Source: Desulfogranum mediterraneum DSM 13871
Lineage (GTDB): Bacteria > Desulfobacterota > Desulfobulbia > Desulfobulbales > Desulfobulbaceae
Direction of reading: 5' to 3'
DNA length: 64,000 nt
Assembly (NCBI RefSeq): GCF_000429965.1
Contig: NZ_AUCW01000018.1
Location: 1 to 64,000 of the forward strand
The notes beneath the pieces were generated by a model. It was given only the letters and a program-made list of their open reading frames with translations, did no database searches and was not told the origin of the DNA. Of this stretch, positions 8,545-17,140 are shown in pieces (positions within the stretch are counted from its first letter, which is position 1; each line of letters opens with the position of its first letter). Made by a program: the position numbers and the translations under genes.

Positions 8545-9039
8545 TCAGTCGATGGCGCCGTATTTTTTCAGGAGCTGGCGATGGACCGGTTCCGGAACAT
8601 AATTTTCAGTGATCTCTTCCCAGCCGTCCGCCCCGACCAGCCCCTTGACCAGGCTGGAACTCACCTCCACAAGATCTCTGGGGGACATCATGAAGAGGGT
8701 CTGGATGGAGGGATTCATGTTTCCGTTGACGTAGCGCATACCGCGTTCGTAGGTGTAGTCGCCCTCGTTCCGGATTCCCCGGAAGATATAGTCGGCATTG
8801 ATCGATTCTGCGTACTTTACCAAAAACTTATTCTCCAGGGTGACCACCTCAACGTTCTTCTGGTCGATACAGAGCTCCCTGATCATATCCATCCGCTCTT
8901 CCAGGCTAAAGGAATATTGCTTGTGGGCATTTTTACCGACAGCGATAAAAAATGTATCAAAAAGTTTAATGCCCTGCTGAAACATCCAGAGGTGGCCATT
9001 GGTTGGAGGGTCAAAGCTTCCAGCGTAAATGCCTATCAT
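8545..9039 (-). CDS. coaD: Phosphopantetheine adenylyltransferase-like protein
   Basis: Nucleotidyltransferase of 164 residues, the normal CoaD length, expected to transfer AMP from ATP to 4'-phosphopantetheine in CoA synthesis. The cytidylyltransferase motif is GSFDPPTNGH near residues 8-17, and SSSLVK near residue 142 matches the conserved C-terminal nucleotide-binding segment. FRGIRNEGDYTYERGM matches the family's RGLR-x3-DFEYE region but with altered residues, so this may be a divergent CoaD or a second paralog. It is transcribed alone. Confidence 0.82.
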   Translation of the reverse strand: MIGIYAGSFDPPTNGHLWMFQQGIKLFDTFFIAVGKNAHKQYSFSLEERMDMIRELCIDQKNVEVVTLENKFLVKYAESINADYIFRGIRNEGDYTYERGMRYVNGNMNPSIQTLFMMSPRDLVEVSSSLVKGLVGADGWEEITENYVPEPVHRQLLKKYGAID

Positions 9040-9310
9040 GACGGTGTCTAGCTTGTTAATTTATGGTGATATGTCTGCATCTTATGATACAGGTCCCCCT
9101 GCTGAAAAGCGAACCTACTCAGAGTTTTCCAAACTGTCAATCGATATCGGAAGTTCTTAGAGCTCTTCTCCGGCAGGGATATTTTGACAATCCGTCGGCT
9201 AGCCGCTACTATGAAATCTGGCACCTTACCGGCAGTTGCCCTTGTAAGCTGTTAAAAGAAGACCTTTTTTTCTTTATTAATTCCTCAGCCCTGTCCTTGC
9301 CCCGCACTCC

Positions 9311-9505
9311 ATGGAAAAACCCGCCTACCTGAAAGAGGAACACCTCGACTTCCTTGATGACCTGATGCAGTCTGGGCAGATGACCTCGTTCAAGGTGAGT
9401 CAGATTCTGATGCATCGTTTTCCTTTCCTCAGTTTTGAGCAGGTCAATACCATTCTGGCCTACTGGATATTCAGCTACGCCGGCAGACATGGAGAAGAAG
9501 GCTAG
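9311..9505 (+). CDS. Small conserved-looking protein of unknown function
   Basis: 64 residues, acidic and helical, without cysteines or membrane segments. The pattern LDFLDDL...ILMHRFPFLSFEQVNTILAY resembles short bacterial proteins in which a leucine-rich helix is followed by FPxLSxxxAxxxLxYW, but I cannot name a family. The ribosome site is weak. The end overlaps the start of the nuclease-like gene, suggesting co-transcription. Confidence 0.55.
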   Translation: MEKPAYLKEEHLDFLDDLMQSGQMTSFKVSQILMHRFPFLSFEQVNTILAYWIFSYAGRHGEEG

Positions 9506-9965
9506 GAACAATCCACACAAACTGGTCCTTGGGATGAGGCTATGCGCTCTGCTGGTCGTGTTTTGCTGCAGCTCGCTCTCTCCCCGGTCGGCCTGGTCCT
9601 GGGATGACACCCTTGTTCGGATTGGTGTCGACAACACCCTTCAGGTACGGCATAAAGGCCGGACCGAAACCATCTCTCTCTACGGACTCAGCCCTATCTC
9701 CCGCCAGCCTGCGGCCAGGGAAAGGGTGCGTCGATTTTTACTGCTGAGGGCAGCTGGCCAGCGGGTCAAGGTCCATCCTGTCGGCAGCAATGATCAGGGC
9801 GATACCCAGGCCCTGGTCTACAGTAACGGTCATAACCTCAACGAGGCCCTGATCAGGGCAGGCTTGATGAGGGTTGACCGGGAGGGGTGTCGATACTATT
9901 ATTGCAACCAATGGATTCGCTACCAACAGTTCGCTCAACAACGAAGCCAGGGAAACTGGCAATAA
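9489..9965 (+). CDS. Exported thermonuclease-fold (SNase-like) protein
   Basis: 158 residues. A hydrophobic export signal (residues ~16-36, LCALLVVFCCSS) precedes a compact domain with the nuclease-fold pattern ETISLYGLSPI, RVKVHPVG, ALVYSNGHNLNEALIRAGL and a terminal GNW. The Arg/Glu catalytic set of staphylococcal nuclease is not clearly conserved, so binding rather than hydrolysis is possible. The stop codon overlaps the next start (TAATG), so translation is coupled to the VanY-type peptidase. Confidence 0.7.
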   Translation: MEKKARNNPHKLVLGMRLCALLVVFCCSSLSPRSAWSWDDTLVRIGVDNTLQVRHKGRTETISLYGLSPISRQPAARERVRRFLLLRAAGQRVKVHPVGSNDQGDTQALVYSNGHNLNEALIRAGLMRVDREGCRYYYCNQWIRYQQFAQQRSQGNWQ

Positions 9966-10663
9966 TGAAAAATATCCTTACCCTGCTCATCCTCATCTCA
10001 CTACCCCTGGTCTCTGTACCCCTGGTTATAGGCTGTAGTCCTGTTGTTCCCCTGGAGGAAGTTTCACCCCAACAGTCGGCAGCCGCTGCAAGCCGCCACA
10101 CCAGGGTGGAGGCCGTGGCCAAGAAAACTGAAATCATCACCCTGGCCGGGAAAGGTTATCCGGTTCCCAAGCAGTGGCAGGGTAGGAGGGTGGCAAGCCG
10201 GGCCCTTGGTTTTGAGGAGCTGGCCTTGATCCCTGGGCAGTTGAGTCACGAGCACTCCAAGCTCTATCTCCTCAAAGATGCCCAACAGGCACTGATTGCC
10301 ATGGCGGCGGCTGCCCGGGAAGACGGGATCCAACTCTGCGTCCATTCTTCCTATCGCTCAAGCTGGTACCAGCGGAAGATCTTTGCCCGGATGTTTGCCC
10401 AGGGGCGCAGTTATGAAGATGTGATTCGTTACGTTGCCCCTCCCGGTTACTCGGAACATGCCCTGGGTACGGTGGTGGACTTCTATCCCAGTAACTGGCG
10501 TTTTGCCGCCACTCCAGCCTACCGATGGTTACAGCAGCATGGCAGCGAGTTTTCCTTTCAGGAGAGTTATCCGCAAGATCAGCCCGATGGCCACCCCTGG
10601 GAGGCCTGGCACTGGCGTTGGCAGCCTCGGCAACATGTTTTGAGCCGCAGCCACCCTTTTTGA
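9965..10663 (+). CDS. VanY-type D-alanyl-D-alanine carboxypeptidase lipoprotein (M15B)
   Basis: 232 residues. A lipoprotein signal ends LVIGC at residue ~24, so the mature protein is probably membrane-anchored in the periplasm. The zinc peptidase motifs are present: SSYRSSWYQ, SEHALGTVVDF (SxHxxGxxxD) and EAWHWRW (ExxHW). The family trims D-Ala from peptidoglycan stem peptides. The start overlaps the upstream stop. No resistance genes such as vanA or vanH are nearby, so a housekeeping wall role is more likely. Confidence 0.87.
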   Translation: MKNILTLLILISLPLVSVPLVIGCSPVVPLEEVSPQQSAAAASRHTRVEAVAKKTEIITLAGKGYPVPKQWQGRRVASRALGFEELALIPGQLSHEHSKLYLLKDAQQALIAMAAAAREDGIQLCVHSSYRSSWYQRKIFARMFAQGRSYEDVIRYVAPPGYSEHALGTVVDFYPSNWRFAATPAYRWLQQHGSEFSFQESYPQDQPDGHPWEAWHWRWQPRQHVLSRSHPF

Positions 10664-10957
10664 TTCCCCTGCTGCTCCCCCGGGGCAGCTGTCCCGGATG
10701 CTTCAACCTGAAATATCAGCACCCAGCCCTGGCGAGGGAATACCTTGACTTCGGATTTTATATTTCCTATAGACAGGACACACCCCCCTCTGGGTACCCT
10801 TTGGGAAGTCGTGCTTGTCTCTTTAGGGCTCTGCTCCAGGGGTCCAAGGCCCGATTCATGTCCAGGTCGGTCGGGAACCGCGTATCAGAAACCGCGTATC
10901 GTAGCGGTTGGTCAAGGGCTTATCCTCCTTGGTTGGAAAAACTAGTTGAGGTCTGAA
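10664..10957. other. Leader region upstream of the thiamine operon
   Basis: This 294-bp gap holds no gene. An 11-bp direct repeat, AACCGCGTATC, occurs at 10876-10886 and 10890-10900. A segment near 10709-10747 (CAACCTGA ... GGCGAGGGAA) recalls the 3' half of a THI-box, but the CTGAGA half is missing. The thiM ribosome site TTGAGG lies at the end. Confidence 0.5.
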
Positions 10958-11764
10958 ATGGTTACTTACGCACAAAAAGCAGCAGAAAATCTCTCCAAAG
11001 TCAGGGAAGGCAATCCCCTTATTCACAATATCACCAACTTTGTGGTCATGAACTATACGGCCAATGTCCTCCTGGCCATGGGCGCCTCTCCGGTGATGGC
11101 CCATGCAGAGGAGGAGGTGGAAGAGATGGTGGCCTTTGCCGGCTCCCTGGTGCTCAACATCGGGACCTTGAGCGAACAGTGGGTAGATGCCATGATCACC
11201 GCCGGTGAACGTGCCACCGCTCTGGACACCCCCATCATCCTTGATCCGGTGGGTTCCGGGGCCACGCCCTTCCGGACAGAGGCTGCCAAAAAAATATTGA
11301 AACGCACCCGGGTGAAGGTGATCCGCGGTAATGCCTCAGAGATCCTGTCGCTGCGTGATGCCCAGTCCGTTACCAGGGGGGTGGATAGCGTCCATACCGT
11401 TGATGAGGCCGCCGCCGCCTCCTCGCTGCTGGCCGGTGAGCTTGCCACGACCCTGGCGATCACCGGGCCGGTTGACCTGGTTACCGACGGCAGCCGGGTT
11501 CTCCATGTGGCCAACGGTCATCCCATGATGCCCTATGTCACCGGCACCGGCTGTTCCGCCACCGCAGTGGTGGGGGCCTTTGCGGCCGTGGATAATGACA
11601 GTGTTACAGCTGCAGCCACTGCCCTGGCCTTTTTCGGCCTGGCCGGAGAGCGAGCCGGGAAACAGGCACAGGGACCTGGTTCCTTCATGATCGGATTGCT
11701 GGATGCCCTCTATACCATGACCCCGGAAGAGCTCCAGGCCGGTGCGCGGATCGATGAAGGCTGA
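10958..11764 (+). CDS. thiM: Hydroxyethylthiazole kinase
   Basis: Salvage kinase (268 residues) that phosphorylates 4-methyl-5-hydroxyethylthiazole, feeding thiamine phosphate synthase. Family segments are clear: PLIHNITNFVVMNYTANVLL, LDPVGSGATPFR, VIRGNASEI and the ATP/anion-hole loop VTGTGCSATAVVGAF. The ATG at 10958 has GAGG six bases upstream. The 3' end overlaps thiE by 11 bp, so the two are translated together. First gene of a six-gene salvage and uptake operon. Confidence 0.95.
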   Translation: MVTYAQKAAENLSKVREGNPLIHNITNFVVMNYTANVLLAMGASPVMAHAEEEVEEMVAFAGSLVLNIGTLSEQWVDAMITAGERATALDTPIILDPVGSGATPFRTEAAKKILKRTRVKVIRGNASEILSLRDAQSVTRGVDSVHTVDEAAAASSLLAGELATTLAITGPVDLVTDGSRVLHVANGHPMMPYVTGTGCSATAVVGAFAAVDNDSVTAAATALAFFGLAGERAGKQAQGPGSFMIGLLDALYTMTPEELQAGARIDEG

Positions 11765-12401
11765 ATCCCAGGCAGCTGTCGTGGATTATTCCCTCTATCT
11801 GGTTACGGATCGGGAGCTCTCCCTGGGGCGAAGCCTGGAGTCTGTCATCGGGGCAGCGGTTCAGGGCGGGGTGAGTTGTGTCCAGCTGCGGGAGAAACAG
11901 TGTTCGACCCGTGACTTTGTGGACCAGGCCCGGCGGCTGAACGAGATTCTTCAGCCCCTGGCCATTCCTCTGATTATCAACGATCGTGTGGATGTTGCCC
12001 TGGCGGTCGGTGCCCGGGGAGTGCATCTGGGACAGCAGGATATGTCCCTGGCCGATGCCAGAGAGATCCTCGGCAGAGAGATGATCATCGGCATCTCGGC
12101 AGAGAGCCTTGAGGATGCGATCACCGCCCAGCGCCAGGGCGCGGATTATATCGGGATCAGCCCGGTCTTTGCCACCTCCACCAAGGCCGATACCGCTCCG
12201 CCGCTTGGTTTGGCGGGGCTGAGAGCCATTCGAGAACAGGTGGAGCTGCCCCTGGTGGGGATAGGCGGCATCAACGCCGACAATGCCAAGGCCGTGATGG
12301 GTGCAGGTGCCGACGGCGTGGCCGTGGTCTCCGCCATCGTAGGCGCCGCCTGCCCTCGGGATGCGGCCATTACCTTACGTCGTCAACTGTGGCAGGGCTG
12401 A
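11754..12401 (+). CDS. thiE: Thiamine-phosphate synthase
   Basis: TIM-barrel enzyme (215 residues) that joins HMP diphosphate to thiazole phosphate. Recognisable segments are LYLVTDREL, VSCVQLREK, PLIINDRVDVALAVGA, GVHLGQQDM, IGISPVFATSTK and the phosphate-binding GIGGINADN. It starts inside the end of thiM. With ThiM and ThiD it completes the salvage route from thiazole and HMP to thiamine phosphate. Confidence 0.96.
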   Translation: MKAESQAAVVDYSLYLVTDRELSLGRSLESVIGAAVQGGVSCVQLREKQCSTRDFVDQARRLNEILQPLAIPLIINDRVDVALAVGARGVHLGQQDMSLADAREILGREMIIGISAESLEDAITAQRQGADYIGISPVFATSTKADTAPPLGLAGLRAIREQVELPLVGIGGINADNAKAVMGAGADGVAVVSAIVGAACPRDAAITLRRQLWQG

Positions 12402-12501
12402 ACCAGATCCATTGGTTGCGTCCTGGCAGCTATTTTATTTAAAAAAAGGAACCCAAACTCAAGCCGAGACTTTGCTCCGGGGAGACAGCAGGAAGAGCAT
12501 C

Positions 12502-13323
12502 ATGACAGCTACTAAGCCAAAACAGTATCAGAGGGTTCTCACCATCGCCGGTTCCGATTCCGGCGGCGGCGCCGGAATCCAGGCCGACCTCAAGACCTTT
12601 GCCGCCAACGGCTGTTACGGGATGAGCGTGATCACCGCCCTGACCGCCCAGAATACCCTGGGGGTCCATGGCATCCATGCCGTTCCTGTGGACTTTGTCC
12701 GCCAGCAACTGGAGGCGGTGCTGGCTGACATCGGCACCGATGCCGTCAAGATCGGGATGCTCTTTTCCCCGGAACTGATCTGTACCGTGGCCGAGCAGCT
12801 TCGTCGCTTTGGGGTGACCAATATCGTCCTGGATCCGGTGATGGTGGCCACCAGCGGAGACAAGCTTCTCCAGGACGAGGCCATTGTCGCCCTTAAGGAG
12901 CAACTGATTCCCATGGCCGATATCATTACCCCCAACCTGCCGGAGGCGGTGGTACTGCTGGAAAAAGAACTGCTCAGCACAGAGCAGGTTGAGCAGGGAG
13001 CCAGGGAGCTGGTCGAACTGGGCTGCGGCGCTGTACTGATCAAGGGCGGCCACCTGGAGGGGGGAGCGAGTGATGACTGCCTCTATCTGGGAAAAGGGGA
13101 GGAACTGATCTCCCTGCCGGCCAGGCGGATCGCGACCGCCAATACCCACGGTACCGGCTGTACCCTCTCTTCAGCCATTGCCGCCAACCTTGCCAAGGGA
13201 GAGGTGGTCTCCGAGGCGGTGGTCCATGCCAAGGCCTATATCACCGCCGCCATAGAGGCCGGCGCCGACTATAGCCTTGGCCAGGGACATGGTCCGGTCG
13301 ATCATTTTTTCCGGTGGCACTGA
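12502..13323 (+). CDS. thiD: Hydroxymethylpyrimidine / phosphomethylpyrimidine kinase
   Basis: Ribokinase-like enzyme of 273 residues that phosphorylates HMP and HMP-phosphate to HMP diphosphate. The HMP site motif GSDSGGGAGIQADLKTF lies near residue 16 and the catalytic loop NTHGTGCTLSSAIAANLAKG near residue 212. The ATG at 12502 is preceded by AGGAAGAG. The gene is 100 bp from thiE and overlaps the ATPase gene that follows, tying pyrimidine uptake to phosphorylation. Confidence 0.95.
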   Translation: MTATKPKQYQRVLTIAGSDSGGGAGIQADLKTFAANGCYGMSVITALTAQNTLGVHGIHAVPVDFVRQQLEAVLADIGTDAVKIGMLFSPELICTVAEQLRRFGVTNIVLDPVMVATSGDKLLQDEAIVALKEQLIPMADIITPNLPEAVVLLEKELLSTEQVEQGARELVELGCGAVLIKGGHLEGGASDDCLYLGKGEELISLPARRIATANTHGTGCTLSSAIAANLAKGEVVSEAVVHAKAYITAAIEAGADYSLGQGHGPVDHFFRWH

Positions 13324-14105
13324 AACCCGCGTCTGCAGTACATGGCGCGATGGCTGAGCTCCCGCTACAGGCCCCGTCCATTGTCCTTGATCAGGTCAGT
13401 GTCTGTTTCGAGGGGATCTCCCTGTTTGAGCGACTCTCCATCACCATCAGGGCAGGGGAGTGTACCTGTATCCTGGGGCCCAGTGGCTGCGGCAAGTCAA
13501 CCCTCCTGCGTCTGGTCGCCGGTTCCACGGCAGTGCCCTTTAAGGGAGAGATGCGGATCCTTGCCGAGGATCCTGCCCAGGCCAAGGTTGCCTGGATGGG
13601 ACAGGATGATCTCCTGCTCCCCTGGTTCACCCTGCTGGACAATATTCTCCTCGGTGCCCGCCTGCGTGGTGAAGTGACCCCACAACGCAGAGAAAAGGCC
13701 CTGGGCCTGCTCAAGGCCGCCGGTCTGGAGGGGTATGCCCAGTCGTTTCCGGGCACACTTTCCGGGGGAATGCGCCAGCGCGGCGCCCTGTTACGGACCC
13801 TGATGGAGGAGCGCTCCATCCTCCTGATGGATGAGCCCTTCTCTGCCCTGGATGCCCTGACCCGACTCAAACTGCAGGAGCTCTCGGCCGATCTCACCCG
13901 TGGAGCCACCGTGCTCCTGGTGACCCATGATCCCCTGGAGGCCCTGCGTATGGCCGATACCATCCTGGTCCTGTCCCAGGGCCCAGCCCGGGTAAAGAGC
14001 GTGGTCTCCTTGACGGGAAGACCACCGCGAGCGGTGGACAGCCCCGAGATCAGCAAACACTACCCCGTCCTTCTGGGAGAGCTGCTGGCTGGAGAAGCAT
14101 CGTGA
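13314..14105 (+). CDS. thiZ: ABC transporter ATPase for a thiamine pyrimidine precursor
   Basis: 263-residue ATP-binding subunit. The Walker A is GPSGCGKSTLLRLVAG, the Q-loop region WMGQDDLLLPW, the signature LSGGMRQRGALLRTL, and the Walker B LLMDEPFSALDALTR, followed by the H-loop VTHDP. It resembles the SsuB/ThiZ group. It overlaps thiD by 10 bp with a GTG start and the permease by 4 bp; an ATG at 13350 is an alternative start. The thi context supports ThiZ rather than a sulfonate or taurine system. Confidence 0.88.
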   Translation: MALKPASAVHGAMAELPLQAPSIVLDQVSVCFEGISLFERLSITIRAGECTCILGPSGCGKSTLLRLVAGSTAVPFKGEMRILAEDPAQAKVAWMGQDDLLLPWFTLLDNILLGARLRGEVTPQRREKALGLLKAAGLEGYAQSFPGTLSGGMRQRGALLRTLMEERSILLMDEPFSALDALTRLKLQELSADLTRGATVLLVTHDPLEALRMADTILVLSQGPARVKSVVSLTGRPPRAVDSPEISKHYPVLLGELLAGEAS

Positions 14106-14851
14106 AAACACTGCGCCTGCTGGTGCTAGCCGCCGGGCTGATATCGCTCTGGCAGCTGCTGGTCAGCCTGAGCGGAGTGCCCCATTACATCCTGCCAGAC
14201 CCCCTGCGGGTGCTGGTTGCCATCGGCAAGCATTGGACCACCCTGTTGCGCCACCTGGGCACCACCTTCAGCGAGATCCTGCTCGGCTTTGTCCTGGGGA
14301 TCCTTATGGGTTCGGCCACGGCTTTGACCATGTTTCTGGCCCCTGTGATGAAACGCTGGCTCCTGCCAATACTGGTGATCAGTCAGGCCATTCCGGTCTT
14401 TGCCCTGGCTCCCATCCTGGTGCTCTGGTTTGGCTACGGCATGGCCTCCAAGGTGGCCATGGCCGTACTGATCATCTATTTTCCGGTGACCTCTTCCCTG
14501 TTCTACGGCATGCAGCGGACCCAGCCCGATCTCTTGGAGCTGGCCAGGATCATGGGAGGCTCCACCCTGGCTATCCTCCGCCACATCGTCCTTCCCTCGG
14601 CCTTACCGGCCTTTGCCTCCGGGGTCAGGGTGGCCACGGCGGTGGCGCCCATCGGTGCAGTGGTGGGGGAGTGGGTCGGATCCAGTTCCGGCCTGGGCTT
14701 CTACATGCTCCATGCCAATGCCAGGATGCAGATCGACCTGATGTTCGCGGCCCTGGCTGTACTCTCCCTGGTGTCACTGCTCTTTTATTTCCTGGTGGAT
14801 CACCTCTTGGATAAATTAATTTTTTGGGAATCAAAACAAGGAATCATCTGA
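14102..14851 (+). CDS. thiX: ABC transporter permease for a thiamine pyrimidine precursor
   Basis: 249-residue inner-membrane permease of the SsuC/ThiX type with about six helices. The coupling-loop (EAA) segment ELARIMGGSTLAILRHIVLP that contacts the ATPase is present near residue 145. The GTG start overlaps the ATPase stop (GTGA) and the stop overlaps the thiY start (TGATG), so all three transporter parts are translationally coupled. Confidence 0.9.
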   Translation: MKTLRLLVLAAGLISLWQLLVSLSGVPHYILPDPLRVLVAIGKHWTTLLRHLGTTFSEILLGFVLGILMGSATALTMFLAPVMKRWLLPILVISQAIPVFALAPILVLWFGYGMASKVAMAVLIIYFPVTSSLFYGMQRTQPDLLELARIMGGSTLAILRHIVLPSALPAFASGVRVATAVAPIGAVVGEWVGSSSGLGFYMLHANARMQIDLMFAALAVLSLVSLLFYFLVDHLLDKLIFWESKQGII

Positions 14852-15804
14852 TGAAGACAATGCGAAAGAAGATAGTTGCAGCAGTCGTCGTGCTGGTCCT
14901 GGCCTCTGCCTCTTCGGCCCTGGCCGCGGATAAGGTGCGGGTGCTGCTGGATTGGTTTGTCAACCCGGATCATGCGCCCCTGTTTGTGGCCCTGGAAAGG
15001 GGCTACTTTTCAGAGCATGGACTTGAGGTGGAGATCATCGCCCCCTCCAACCCCAATGATCCTCCCAAGTTGGTGGCAGCGGGCAAGGCGGATATAGCGG
15101 TCTCTTACCAGCATCAACACCAGATGCAGGTGGCCGAGGGGTTGCCCCTGGTGCGCATCGCTACTCTGGTGGCCACCCCCTTGAACTCGCTGGTGGTCCT
15201 GGCCGATGGCCCGGTGAAGACGGTGGCTGATCTCAAGGGCAAGACCGTGGGCTACTCGGTGGGCGGATTTGAGACGGTGCTCCTGAAGGTGATGTTGGAG
15301 AAGGAGGGGCTCAGCCTGGAGGATGTCAGGCTGGTGAATGTCAACTTCTCCCTCTCCCCCTCCCTGTTCAGCGGCCAGGCCGACGGGGTGATCGGGGCCT
15401 TTAGGAATTTTGAGTTAAATCAAATGGATATTGAGAAACGACCCGGTCGGGCCTTCCTGGTGGAGGAGTACGGCATTCCTGCCTATGACGAGCTGATCCT
15501 GGTGGCCAATCGAAAGGACCTCAGCCAGGCGAAGTTACGCCGCTTTGTCGATGCCCTGGAAGAGGGGGTTCAGTACCTGGTAAACCATCCTGAGGCGAGT
15601 TGGGAACTCTTTGTCAGGGGCGAGCGCAAGGAGCTCGATGATGAGCTCAATCGGCGGGCCTGGCGCGATACCCTGCCGCGATTTGCCCTCCGTCCTGGCG
15701 CCCTGGACAGGCACCGTTACCAGCGCTTTGCCGAGTTCATGCTGGAGCAGAAGAGCGTCAGCACGGTACCACCCCTGGAGTCCTGGGCCGTGGAGTTGCC
15801 CTAG
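14851..15804 (+). CDS. thiY: Periplasmic binding protein for HMP-type precursor (NMT1/THI5-like)
   Basis: 317 residues with a signal peptide ending in SSALAADK. The mature N-terminus VRVLLDWFVNPDHAPLFVAL is the characteristic opening of ThiY/NMT1-like proteins, which bind formylaminopyrimidine or HMP. A well-placed AAGGAA precedes the ATG. It delivers substrate to ThiXZ. A hairpin 48 bp downstream probably ends the operon. Confidence 0.92.
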   Translation: MKTMRKKIVAAVVVLVLASASSALAADKVRVLLDWFVNPDHAPLFVALERGYFSEHGLEVEIIAPSNPNDPPKLVAAGKADIAVSYQHQHQMQVAEGLPLVRIATLVATPLNSLVVLADGPVKTVADLKGKTVGYSVGGFETVLLKVMLEKEGLSLEDVRLVNVNFSLSPSLFSGQADGVIGAFRNFELNQMDIEKRPGRAFLVEEYGIPAYDELILVANRKDLSQAKLRRFVDALEEGVQYLVNHPEASWELFVRGERKELDDELNRRAWRDTLPRFALRPGALDRHRYQRFAEFMLEQKSVSTVPPLESWAVELP

Positions 15805-15851
15805 ATTCGTGCTGCCCGGGATCAGCCCGGCCCTGGAGCAGATGCGGCAGA

Positions 15852-15879
15852 CGGGGGAAGCTGGCGGCAGCTTCCCCCG
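15852..15879 (+). terminator. Probable terminator of the thi operon
   Basis: CGGGGGAAGCTG and CAGCTTCCCCCG form a 12-bp perfect stem with a GCGG loop, 48 bp after the thiY stop, followed by moderately T-rich GATATTCTTCTC. Confidence 0.6.
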
Positions 15880-15955
15880 GATATTCTTCTCCACTGAACC
15901 GATTTCCCGTTTCAGCCTTTAGCCTATAGGGCACCTTGAGGCAGGGCTTAAGGTC

Positions 15956-16813
15956 TCAGGCAGATGCAGCCTCCTTAAAGGCCTCCTTACAGTGGCTCTC
16001 CATGGTGATAATCAGCCGACGCAGGGCCCTTTTGTTTTCCGGCCACAGCCCATAGTGGGGCGTCTTTTGGAGTACGCGGTAGAAGCCGAGGACGTTCTCC
16101 AGGCCGAGCCAGCGATCCAGGGCCTCTGCCGGGAACTGATCATCGATTCTGGAGGGTTCGGCCTCCTTCTGGTAAAAGCCCAGCTCACCAAGGTAGAGGG
16201 CCAGTACCCCGAGAAGATCCCAATAACCATCCCGTAGAGCCGCTACATTATCGCAGGCTGCCAGCTCCTGCAGGCAACGCTCCACTCCGTGATTGCTGAG
16301 GGTGATTTCGGAAAACTGGTAGCGACCGTCTGCAGGCGGGGCATCGCCGTTTGCCTGGTGCCACATCATCAGGGTATAGGTGCGGATACTGATCCGCTTG
16401 GCCTGAAACTTGGCCCAGAGGAGGAACTCATGATAGTGTCTCTCCAGCATCTTCTCCTGGTTGAATGTGTAGAGGTGCCCGTTATCTTTAAAAAATTTAC
16501 TAAAGTTGCTGAGGTGGACCAGCTCGTTGGTCAGGCTGTGGACATAACCGAGCCCAGTGATCTTTTCCTTGTTGACCAGCAGCTTGTGTCGGCTGGTCCG
16601 GCTGTTGGGAAAAACAATGGTTGCCCAGAGGTTCTCGGTACCAATGGTTCGTTCCGGATCAAGGAACTGTTCACACTCCGTGAGGTAATTTTCGGTCTTG
16701 ATGACCGGTAAATCACTGGGGATAACGGCAAGGTCAAGCTCGTCCTTGCTGATGAAGGCAAGTGCTTTGCGGGTAGTTTCTATCTCTGCTTCAGAAAAGT
16801 TTAAAAATTCCAT
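15956..16813 (-). CDS. Protein of unknown function (285 residues)
   Basis: I do not recognise a family. The protein is soluble, aromatic-rich and largely helical, without signal peptide. Segments that may help identification are FPNSRTSRHKLLVNKEKI, LTNELVHLSNFSKFF (an ELVHL pattern that is not a true HExxH site), HYHEFLLWAKFQAKRIS and RALRRLIITMESHCKEAF. It is a monocistronic gene facing the thi operon and has one repeat copy upstream. Codon use looks like its neighbours. Confidence 0.7.
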   Translation of the reverse strand: MEFLNFSEAEIETTRKALAFISKDELDLAVIPSDLPVIKTENYLTECEQFLDPERTIGTENLWATIVFPNSRTSRHKLLVNKEKITGLGYVHSLTNELVHLSNFSKFFKDNGHLYTFNQEKMLERHYHEFLLWAKFQAKRISIRTYTLMMWHQANGDAPPADGRYQFSEITLSNHGVERCLQELAACDNVAALRDGYWDLLGVLALYLGELGFYQKEAEPSRIDDQFPAEALDRWLGLENVLGFYRVLQKTPHYGLWPENKRALRRLIITMESHCKEAFKEAASA

Positions 16814-16910
16814 GGATCAGTCACGTCGAGGTATAAAGAGTCGTCTGAGAAACCGGGGTATTGGGGCTGAAGAGGGGGTAGGGACAGCAGCCGCTGTGAC
16901 CAGCTGTCCC

Positions 16911-17062
16911 TCTTATGGCCACCTTGAAAAAAGTTTTTTCTTCCAATCTCGGCGTTGCGCTCAAAATTTTATCCTCGGAATATCAAATATATGCCTACGG
17001 TAAAATTTATCGCGCGCCTTGACCTTGATCGAAAAATCTAATTTTTCAAGGTACCCTTATGG
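16911..17062. repeat. Palindromic MITE-like repeat, well-preserved copy
   Basis: About 152 bp starting TTATGGCCACCTTGAAAAA and ending TTTTTCAAGGTACCCTTATG, so the ends are inverted repeats sharing ACCTTGAAAAA. The inside (GCGCTCAAAATTTTATCC ... GTAAAATTTATCGCGCGCC) is also an imperfect inverted repeat. It is nearly identical to 28273-28423. No ORF of its own. Confidence 0.85.
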
Positions 17063-17092
17063 AGTACAGCGCTCAGGGAAGTGCTCCGGGGC

Positions 17093-17140
17093 TTTATGGC
17101 GACCTTGAAAAAAAAATCGTTCAAGCTCGCCTTATCCCTG
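17093..17140. repeat. Partial left end of the same repeat
   Basis: TTATGGCGACCTTGAAAAAA, followed by TCGTTCAAGCTCGCC, repeats the left end of the copy at 16911 and then stops, running into the 3' end of the redox protein gene. Confidence 0.5.

Noticed and set aside
10709-10747. Possible TPP riboswitch before thiM
   Set aside because: Only the 3' half resembles the consensus (AACCTGA, GAGGGAA); CTGAGA and GGGGTGC are missing. Kept as a finding about control but not called as a riboswitch.
10525-10956. 143-codon plus-strand frame spanning the end of the VanY-type gene and the thiM leader
   Set aside because: It starts inside the peptidase gene in another frame and has no motif; composition is that of out-of-frame reading.
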